A stretch of DNA of 6,170 bases from Planctomycetaceae bacterium (GTDB taxonomy: Bacteria; Planctomycetota; Planctomycetia; Planctomycetales; Planctomycetaceae). Under the pieces are notes generated by a model. That model was given only the letters and a program-made list of their open reading frames with translations. It did not search any database and was not told the DNA's origin. How positions within the stretch are numbered: the first letter of the stretch is position 1; every line of letters begins with the position of its first letter. Shown here in pieces: positions 1 through 5,081 of the stretch. A program made the translations under genes and the position numbers. The stretch covers positions 1-6,170 of the forward strand of contig JAJDEK010000271.1 of assembly GCA_029259875.1 (NCBI GenBank), given 5' to 3'.

Positions 1-1
1 T

Positions 2-718
2 GAAGACGCGGCACAAGCCATCGGAGCAGAATACCGCGGACGACGCTCGGGAGTGCTGGGCACGCTCGGCTGCTTCAGTTTTTTCCCCACGAAAAATCTC
101 GGAGGCGCCGGCGATGGAGGACTCGTTACAACAGACGATCCCGACTTGGCTACAAGGATCAGACGTCTCAGAGTTCATGGAGACATCGGCGGTTATCAGC
201 ATGCGGAAATCGGAATCAATAGCCGGCTTGATGCATTGCAAGCAGCCGTATTAAGAGTCAAGCTAAAGTATCTTGACCAGTGGACCATGGAACGTCAGGA
301 AAATGCCAGACGCTATAATTCACTCTTGCGTCATTATCAGTTGCTGGATTGTGTGGAACCACCAACAGTCCTGCCTGATCGTCGGCACGTTTATAATCAA
401 TACAGTGTGCGCGTTAAAGGCGGACAACGGGATAAAGTGCTTCAAGACTTGCGAGAGAAGCACATTGGTTGTGCGATCTATTATCCGCGTCCGTTACATA
501 TGCAACAATGCTTCCAATATCTCGGCTATCAGGCAGGAGATCTACCGGAAACAGAACTTGTTACAAATGAATGTCTCGCGCTACCGATCTTTTCGGAACT
601 AAGTGAAGTTCAGCAGGAAATTGTGATCCGAGGAATGGCAGAAAGTCTGGGCCGTCTTTCTTCATCGCAATACCCGACTCTTTACTCAGAAACTCCCCAA
701 AACTCGAAAGCGGCATAA
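2..718 (+). CDS. DegT/DnrJ/EryC1/StrS family PLP-dependent sugar aminotransferase (5' end missing)
   Basis: The frame is open from the window edge, so only the last 238 residues are visible; the family is usually about 365-400 residues, so roughly 150 are missing. These enzymes move an amino group from glutamate to a keto-sugar nucleotide, typically in the cytoplasm for O-antigen, capsule or other glycan synthesis. The visible part begins with the cofactor motif EDAAQA (residues 1-6; the Asp contacts the PLP ring nitrogen). It continues with FFPTKNLGGAGDGG, in which Lys31 (bases 92-94) is the expected Schiff-base lysine, and then with GINSRLDALQAA (71-82), the family's substrate and dimer-contact segment. 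The C-terminal small domain has HVYNQY and IYYPRPLH, then a final ALPIF-type strand. The pattern resembles WbpE/WlbC-type and FdtB-type transaminases, but the exact sugar substrate cannot be read from sequence. A methionine is not needed as a start: an internal CTG/GTG at about 50-53 lies after EDAAQA and is not the true start. No frameshift is seen. A terminator follows directly. Confidence 0.93.
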   Translation, partial: EDAAQAIGAEYRGRRSGVLGTLGCFSFFPTKNLGGAGDGGLVTTDDPDLATRIRRLRVHGDIGGYQHAEIGINSRLDALQAAVLRVKLKYLDQWTMERQENARRYNSLLRHYQLLDCVEPPTVLPDRRHVYNQYSVRVKGGQRDKVLQDLREKHIGCAIYYPRPLHMQQCFQYLGYQAGDLPETELVTNECLALPIFSELSEVQQEIVIRGMAESLGRLSSSQYPTLYSETPQNSKAA

Positions 719-747
719 GCGGTTACCGCCTACGAATAGATACGATG

Positions 748-785
748 ATCCCACTGATTTCTACAGGAATCAGTGGGATTTTTTT
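748..785 (+). terminator. Rho-independent terminator of the aminotransferase gene
   Basis: A perfect 12-bp inverted repeat (748-759 ATCCCACTGATT, 768-779 AATCAGTGGGAT) encloses an 8-base loop and runs straight into seven T residues (779-785). It starts 29 bases after the aminotransferase stop codon. There is no A-tract on the left side, so it acts only for plus-strand transcription. It separates the aminotransferase unit from the next gene. Confidence 0.93.
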
Positions 786-1034
786 GTTGCCTCTCTTTGA
801 AGGTCGCTGCTCTTCCCGTTAGTGGAGCAAAACACCAAACTCAACCTATTTTACACAACCGGCCCTCAGAGGGTTCTGTGACTCTAAAAATGGTGGAAAA
901 ATCCAGGTAATTCCCACACGCGGCTAATCCAGCGTGTAGATTTATGGTAATGAAATTAATTTCCACGATCGATGTACAAGGCATCCACGCCCCGAAACAT
1001 ATTCCTGCCAAAATATTGACGCTGATCGGCAGTT

Positions 1035-1040
1035 AAGGAG
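1035..1040 (+). promoter_or_regulatory. Ribosome binding site of the secreted protein gene
   Basis: AAGGAG lies 5 bases before the ATG at 1046. It decides this start, which also places a signal peptide exactly at the N-terminus. Confidence 0.8.
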
Positions 1041-1045
1041 ATCCA

Positions 1046-2950
1046 ATGCCGACTCTTTTCCGATTTTCAGTAATTCTTATCATGGTGACTGTGAGCCTCA
1101 TACAGCCACCTTCCGTTCTATTACGGGCAGAAGACAGCAAAAAGAAAGAACCCGATCCCTCAGCAGGTAAAACAGCAGTGGCTCTCAACTACTGCCGTGC
1201 AGCCTTTTATCGCATGAAAAAATCAGGCTCCAAAGAAGTCATGTTCGAGGAGCGCGAAAAGATTCTGAATAACCTGAACCTGAATGGCATCGGTGATGAA
1301 AAAGTCATCAAACTGTACTCATCGGTTCTCGATGAAATCGGTCAGGTTGAGATTGCTGATAAGGAACGAGAGTACTTCAAAAATAAACACAAATACCATT
1401 CGCGTCAAAAAATGGCGACTAATGCGCTTGCTTTAACCACCGATGTATTAACATTCCAGTTTGGCAATGCGGTTCGTACTGGGGCCAACAGTTGGTGGGA
1501 TTACCGAAATGTAGAAGCCCAAAAAGATCTGGATGTTTGGAAAGTGGATAAGAAACGCATGGAAACGGTGATTTCCAAATCCACTTTATTTCTGGATACA
1601 TTCTGGAAACTGGCACAGGAAAAGAACATCCCTGATTACTGGCTAATCCGCGATGACGATCTGGAGTCTCTCGACAAGGCAATGCTGGAACAGAACCCAC
1701 GCACTCGCCTGCGCATCTTAAAGCGTCTGGAACGCTTTATGAGCCATTATCCTCCGTATTGGTATTATGTGGCCCGCACCCAGCAAGCTCAGGGACAACT
1801 CTTTGCTGCCTCGCACACCTACAGTCAACTGGCAAGCGTCGGAGATGGCTTCTTCCGACGTGATGACATGCTCGCATCAGGAACCGCTAACCTGGCCAGT
1901 ATTCGCGATTATCTGGGCCAACCCGGGTCTGTAAAAATGGCTCAAAAATCACAAAGCTATTCGTCTGATGTTTGGGAAGCGAATCTCCTCTGTTCACGAA
2001 TTTTACAGAAGTACAAACAAAATGACGAAGCAGAAGAGGCGATCCTGCGCAATCTTGATGTCGATTTGGAAACCAACCAGAGTTCGATCGCTTTGCTCTC
2101 ACACTATTATACTACCAAAAATAAACAGAAAATGATTGCCCAGTTGAATCAATCCAAGATCGTACAGGCGGTTCCAGTTCCAACACTGATTCAGTGCGCC
2201 ATGTTTCTGGGCTCAGAAAAAACGCCTCCCATTACAAGAGCTCAAATAGCATCATCATTATATGTCTACCCACAATTACATTTCGGAGCAGATGATATTG
2301 TGATCGCTTCTACGGGAAACTGGCATTTGCAGATGGCAAGCTCAGAACTGGTCATGGGCAATCAAGTTTATTCTCGCCCACGAATGGTCGCTGGAAAAAA
2401 AGAAACCCAGGCACGATTTGAACGAGTTGCTGAATTCGGAAATCCACTCGGAAATTCCAATGTATCGACGGCACAACCGAAACTGCGATTAAAATATCCG
2501 GATGGTTCCTCCCTCGAACTCATGTTGGCATCTAATCCGCAAGAACAAAACCTCTTAGAAGGAGGTAACTTGATGACGGCTCTCAAAGCACCGATCGGAC
2601 AACATTATCGAATTGTGGGTGCGGAGATCCAAGGTCAAACAATAGCCTTTAACAGAAACTCAATCCACGATGACGGTCGCCGAATCGTACGTCAAAAACC
2701 GATCATGACGCCCGACGCCCCTCGTTTGTCAAAGGAAAATCAACCTCAGAGCCCGACAAAAGAACAAGTATTACAGGCACAATCGAATTCAAAACTGCCT
2801 ACACTGGCTATGCCGGACCTCTCGATACCTAATACGCCTCCCGCCATTCCAGCACTCTCATTTGATACGAACTCATCTGAAAAGAGCAAATCCAGTAAAA
2901 AGAAAAAAGGGACCGTCGTCAGCTTCCCGGAACCGCCTGAAGATGACTAA
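1046..2950 (+). CDS. Secreted protein of unknown function with TPR-like helical repeats and a Pro/Ser/Lys-rich tail
   Basis: I do not recognise this 634-residue protein. The N-terminus is a typical Sec signal peptide: Arg6, a hydrophobic stretch at about 7-19, and a likely cleavage after Ala28 (LRA|ED), so it should act outside the cytoplasm. Residues 40-235 are mostly helical and charged. They include an unusual Gly/Ala/Trp segment around 134-153 (FGNAVRTGANSWWDY) and a segment at 182-200 that contains LFLDTFWKLAQEKNIPDYW. Residues 237-370 carry helix pairs with TPR/Sel1-like spacing, for example 238-265 (with AQGQLFAASHTY) and 309-336 (with QNDEAEEAIL). Such repeats usually bind other proteins. 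Residues 405-545 look beta-rich and contain no catalytic motif I can identify. From about 546 to the end the protein is Pro/Ser/Gln-rich and probably disordered, with a KSSKKKK cluster at 614-621 and an acidic end. Its own ribosome binding site and long spacers on both sides suggest a single-gene unit. The gene call is firm; the function is unknown. Confidence 0.88.
   Translation: MPTLFRFSVILIMVTVSLIQPPSVLLRAEDSKKKEPDPSAGKTAVALNYCRAAFYRMKKSGSKEVMFEEREKILNNLNLNGIGDEKVIKLYSSVLDEIGQVEIADKEREYFKNKHKYHSRQKMATNALALTTDVLTFQFGNAVRTGANSWWDYRNVEAQKDLDVWKVDKKRMETVISKSTLFLDTFWKLAQEKNIPDYWLIRDDDLESLDKAMLEQNPRTRLRILKRLERFMSHYPPYWYYVARTQQAQGQLFAASHTYSQLASVGDGFFRRDDMLASGTANLASIRDYLGQPGSVKMAQKSQSYSSDVWEANLLCSRILQKYKQNDEAEEAILRNLDVDLETNQSSIALLSHYYTTKNKQKMIAQLNQSKIVQAVPVPTLIQCAMFLGSEKTPPITRAQIASSLYVYPQLHFGADDIVIASTGNWHLQMASSELVMGNQVYSRPRMVAGKKETQARFERVAEFGNPLGNSNVSTAQPKLRLKYPDGSSLELMLASNPQEQNLLEGGNLMTALKAPIGQHYRIVGAEIQGQTIAFNRNSIHDDGRRIVRQKPIMTPDAPRLSKENQPQSPTKEQVLQAQSNSKLPTLAMPDLSIPNTPPAIPALSFDTNSSEKSKSSKKKKGTVVSFPEPPEDD
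2559..2575 (+). promoter_or_regulatory. Internal perfect Shine-Dalgarno site with in-frame ATG
   Basis: Inside the secreted protein gene, AAGGAGGT (2559-2566) lies 6 bases before an ATG (2573-2575) that is in frame and encodes Met510. This is a stronger ribosome binding site than the one at the gene's own start. Initiation here would make a 125-residue cytoplasmic fragment without a signal peptide. It may equally be a chance product of Glu-Gly-Gly codons, or may only slow ribosomes. Confidence 0.35.
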
Positions 2951-3038
2951 TGTACCGTAGCGCAGCCTTTCTAATCGGCTGTCCGTTCCGGAATCAGAAA
3001 AAGAGAGCAGAGAAATAGTAGTCTTCTGGCTACCACGC

Positions 3039-3088
3039 GGTTATGATGGCTCTACAGAATAACCAGCCATCACAAAATTGACGGGCTG
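3039..3088. repeat. Overlapping inverted repeats upstream of rlmN
   Basis: Three inverted repeats share bases. GGTTAT/ATAACC is at 3039-3044 and 3059-3064. TGATGGCT/AGCCATCA is at 3044-3051 and 3065-3072 (8 bp, 13-base loop). CAGCC/GGCTG is at 3064-3068 and 3084-3088. The strongest pair has no T-run after it, so it is not a normal terminator. It lies just upstream of a candidate -35 box at 3078 and could be an operator, or a weak terminating structure for the upstream gene. Chance is possible. Confidence 0.35.
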
Positions 3089-3108
3089 ATTCCCTCTATC
3101 GGAATAAT
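3078..3108 (+). promoter_or_regulatory. Candidate sigma70-like promoter of rlmN
   Basis: TTGACG (3078-3083, five of six bases as in the -35 consensus) is followed 19 bases later by AATAAT (3103-3108, five of six as in the -10 consensus). The spacer is two bases longer than the optimum. Transcription would start near 3115, giving a leader of about 55 bases before the rlmN ATG. Confidence 0.3.
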
Positions 3109-3169
3109 TAGCGTTCCCAGTTCGCGGCGTTCTGAATCGACTGCGAATAAACACCTGAGCCAGAAAACC

Positions 3170-4276
3170 ATGCTTTCGTCCGAAAATGACTCCCTGCAAA
3201 CGATCTCATCAGATGTTTGCTCGCTCCCTTTAATCACTGACCTGACCCGTGAGCAACTCGCCCAATGGTGCATTGATCACGATTCGTCTTCCTATCGCGC
3301 CGACCAAATTCGGCGGTGGATTTTCACCAAGCGTGTCAGTGATTTTGATGCGATGCACGACATTTCCAAAAAATTTCGTGACCTGCTCAAAGAAAACTTT
3401 CGCTTGTTTTCGACAACTGTGGTCAAACACCAGACGTCCAAAGACTGCACGGAAAAATTGTTGTTGGAACTTCAGGATGGCAATCTCGTTGAATGTGTAT
3501 TGATGCGTGAACCCAAGCGAAACACCGTCTGTGTCAGTACGCAAGTCGGTTGCGCTATGGGCTGTGTCTTTTGTGCCAGTGGTCTGCTAGGGTTGACCCG
3601 CAATCTGTCGATGGGAGAAATTCTGGAACAGATACTTCGGCTGGACCGTGTGATTGGCGAAGACGAACGCATTTCCAATATCGTCGTCATGGGAATCGGA
3701 GAACCATTGGCCAACCTGCCAGCCTTGCTACCGGCTCTGGATACGCTGAATCACAAGGGAGGTATGGGAATTGGTGCGCGGAAAATCACCGTGTCGACCG
3801 TAGGGCTGCCTGCGAAAATTCGAGAATTGGCTGACGTTAACAAGTCGTATATTCTCGCTGTTTCGTTACATGCCTCTAATGATATGCTGCGCAACCAGAT
3901 CGTCCCCACGAATGATAAAATCGGCATTCAAAAAATCATGGATGCGACAGACTATTATTATGTAACCACTGGCAGACGTGTGACCTTTGAATACATTTTG
4001 CTGGCAGGTGTCAACGATAGTTCCGCTCATGCACGCGAACTGGCTAGCCTGCTAAAGCATCGCAATGCACACGTCAACTTAATCCCTGCGAATGGAGTGG
4101 AAGAGACCGGTTATCAAAGTCCGTCTACCGACGATGTTGATCGCTTTTTTATGACACTTACAAAAGGAGGCGTCAATGTTACCGTCCGAAAACGAAAAGG
4201 GGATGATATCGATGCCGCCTGTGGTCAACTGCGATTAAACCGCGAAAAAGAAAAAGACGTTATTCAAATCCAGTGA
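3170..4276 (+). CDS. rlmN: Dual-specificity 23S rRNA/tRNA adenine-C2 methyltransferase RlmN (radical SAM)
   Basis: The 368-residue protein matches RlmN in length and layout. In characterised members it methylates C2 of A2503 in 23S rRNA and of A37 in some tRNAs, in the cytoplasm, using two SAM molecules and a methyl-cysteine intermediate. An N-terminal accessory domain (about 20-90) has the family's YRADQIRRWIF stretch. The radical-SAM cluster motif CxxxCxxC is Cys128, Cys132 and Cys135. Cys121, seven residues before, and Cys351 in GDDIDAACGQL are the two catalytic cysteines, equivalent to E. coli C118 and C355. The SAM-binding GEP (177-179) is present. Cfr resistance proteins usually have GEA there, and together with the RKRKGDDID ending this favours RlmN over Cfr. 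The ATG at 3170 is the first plausible start and gives the usual N-terminus, but no Shine-Dalgarno sequence precedes it. The gene is convergent with the lipoprotein gene, with 16 bases between the stops and no clear terminator. Confidence 0.96.
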   Translation: MLSSENDSLQTISSDVCSLPLITDLTREQLAQWCIDHDSSSYRADQIRRWIFTKRVSDFDAMHDISKKFRDLLKENFRLFSTTVVKHQTSKDCTEKLLLELQDGNLVECVLMREPKRNTVCVSTQVGCAMGCVFCASGLLGLTRNLSMGEILEQILRLDRVIGEDERISNIVVMGIGEPLANLPALLPALDTLNHKGGMGIGARKITVSTVGLPAKIRELADVNKSYILAVSLHASNDMLRNQIVPTNDKIGIQKIMDATDYYYVTTGRRVTFEYILLAGVNDSSAHARELASLLKHRNAHVNLIPANGVEETGYQSPSTDDVDRFFMTLTKGGVNVTVRKRKGDDIDAACGQLRLNREKEKDVIQIQ

Positions 4277-4292
4277 AATCAACAGGTGCCTG

Positions 4293-4727
4293 CTAATCTA
4301 ATTCGAAGTCTTTGGGATCATAATTCACGAGATTACCTTCCCGAAAAACTAAATAGACACTACGCCCATTTTCATCAGGCCCCCACTTGTAGGCATCATC
4401 AGAAGTTCGAAACGTGCCCCCCGTCGCTTTGATCCACTTGGAAGCTTCCTGAAACTCACCATCTTCGCCGAATTCTTTAGCCACACTGGTACGCGACATA
4501 CCGGAGTACAAGCGATTCTTGAGAATCCAATCCAATGCCTTGGAATCTCGCTTAGTCAGATATCGCATCCGATAGGCTTCTGCTTGATCAGCTTTTTTTT
4601 CTGTGCGATGCATGCCTGTCATTGCTGTATTTGAGTCCCACTCTGGGACGGTCTCACACCCTGAACTGAGAGTGAAAATAGCAATGCTACATACCATCCA
4701 TGACGCCAAACATCGAGGGTTGGCCAT
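4293..4727 (-). CDS. Small lipoprotein with a BamE/SmpA-like pattern
   Basis: The reading frame can extend to 4874, but I choose the ATG at 4727, giving 144 residues. It puts a lipoprotein signal at the very N-terminus: Arg5, a hydrophobic core at about 7-20, and a lipobox LSSGC with Cys24 as the lipidated residue. AGGCGG lies 8 bases before this ATG; another ATG at 4733 is possible. The residue after Cys24 is Glu, so retention or sorting cannot be predicted with confidence. After a charged linker, residues 62-95 (with LKNRLYSGMSRTSVAKEFGE) and the final strands (YKWG at 113-116, VYLVFREGNLVNY at 124-136) recall the helix plus 'GMS/T..V...G' plus strand layout of the BamE/SmpA/OmlA family. 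In that family these are small outer-membrane lipoproteins, some of which help fold beta-barrel proteins. The resemblance is by eye and weak. No partner genes of a BAM complex are nearby, so the function remains a guess. Confidence 0.8.
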   Translation of the reverse strand: MANPRCLASWMVCSIAIFTLSSGCETVPEWDSNTAMTGMHRTEKKADQAEAYRMRYLTKRDSKALDWILKNRLYSGMSRTSVAKEFGEDGEFQEASKWIKATGGTFRTSDDAYKWGPDENGRSVYLVFREGNLVNYDPKDFELD

Positions 4728-4763
4728 GATCATACCCGCCTGATTTTGAAGGTAAAAAAGAAG

Positions 4764-4866
4764 TGAGAGCACGTAAACTGCATCACTGTGTTTGATACAG
4801 CAAATTACTTGAGACTTGAGAGAGGTGATTCTGGTAACGGAATTGTCACCTGAGATGAGAGCACGT
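4764..4866. repeat. 11-bp direct repeat TGAGAGCACGT
   Basis: TGAGAGCACGT occurs exactly at 4764-4774 and 4856-4866, start to start 92 bases. Similar bases follow each copy (ATCA about 10 bases on). Both copies lie upstream of the lipoprotein gene, about 37 and 129 bases before its ATG. They could be binding sites for one regulator or a short remnant duplication. Confidence 0.4.
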
Positions 4867-4927
4867 TTTAGCAAATCATCGCAAATGTGCCAAGAGCAAT
4901 TTTTGCCTGCGAAATACGTCTTTAAGT

Positions 4928-4939
4928 CTATAATTATAG
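4928..4939. promoter_or_regulatory. Palindrome with TATAAT on both strands (possible bidirectional -10)
   Basis: CTATAATTATAG is a perfect 12-bp palindrome. It contains a consensus -10 box TATAAT on the plus strand (4929-4934) and on the minus strand (reverse of 4934-4939). TTGC appears at exactly symmetric positions on the two strands (4903-4906, and reverse of 4961-4964). The implied -35 spacing of 19-20 bases is longer than the optimum, so strength as a promoter is doubtful. It could also be an operator. Confidence 0.3.
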
Positions 4940-4992
4940 CAATTTTAGATCACTTATTCTGCAACAAAATTAAAATCCAAGATTTGACTGGG

Positions 4993-5021
4993 TTGTCAGA
5001 TTCTCTCCTCACGTCTATTCT
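4993..5021 (+). promoter_or_regulatory. Candidate sigma70-like promoter of the aldehyde dehydrogenase gene
   Basis: TTGTCA (4993-4998, five of six as consensus) is followed after an ideal 17-base spacer by TATTCT (5016-5021), which keeps the key T, A and final T of the -10 box. Transcription would begin near 5028, about 55 bases before the ATG at 5082. Confidence 0.42.
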
Positions 5022-5081
5022 GCAAATGATTGATGACATTCTTCTCGATCAGCAAACTCTATCCACAAGGTTTCCATCAAT

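Larger units (their letters stand above)
719..1045. other. Intergenic spacer between the aminotransferase and the secreted protein gene
   Basis: These 327 bases hold the terminator at 748-785 and the ribosome binding site of the next gene at 1035-1040. Between them I found no ORF with coding character, no tRNA-like fold and no convincing sigma70 pair. TTGACG at 1017-1022 matches a -35 box, but its -10 would fall on the ribosome binding site, so it is not usable. Two short inverted repeats are present: 808-812/825-829 (TGCTC/GAGCA) and 916-921/932-937 (ACACGC/GCGTGT). Both are short and have no T-run. The promoter of the downstream gene presumably lies here but I cannot place it. Confidence 0.6.
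4728..5081. other. Divergent intergenic spacer between the lipoprotein and aldehyde dehydrogenase genes
   Basis: This 354-base AT-rich spacer should hold the promoters of both divergent genes. For the plus strand the best candidate is at 4993-5021. For the minus strand a weaker pair exists: TTGGCA (reverse of 4888-4893), 17 bases, then TAAAAC (reverse of 4865-4870). Other structure includes a 12-bp palindrome at 4928-4939, an 11-bp direct repeat at 4764-4774 and 4856-4866, a tandem ACTTGAG pair at 4807-4820, and an AGGTGA/TCACCT dyad at 4823-4828/4846-4851. A plus-strand frame from a TTG at 4816 to 5085 is open, but it has no ribosome binding site and I do not call it a gene. Confidence 0.55.

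Noticed and set aside
273..602. A 109-codon open frame overlapping the aminotransferase
   Set aside because: It is a shadow in another frame of a gene with clear family motifs.
916..937. ACACGC/GCGTGT inverted repeat upstream of the secreted protein gene
   Set aside because: The 6-bp arms with a 10-base loop and no other supporting signal are within what chance would give.
2963..2981. CAGCC/GGCTG hairpin just after the secreted protein gene
   Set aside because: The stem is only 5-6 bp and no T-run follows, so I do not call it a terminator.
4164..4238. AAGGAGG followed by an ATG (4176) and a 20-codon frame inside rlmN
   Set aside because: It is out of frame with rlmN, very short, and the SD-like bases simply encode the conserved Lys-Gly-Gly of the RlmN C-terminus.
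4734..4874. N-terminal extension of the lipoprotein gene to an upstream start at 4874
   Set aside because: It would bury the signal peptide and lipobox about 50 residues inside the protein and has no ribosome binding site. The region looks like spacer DNA.
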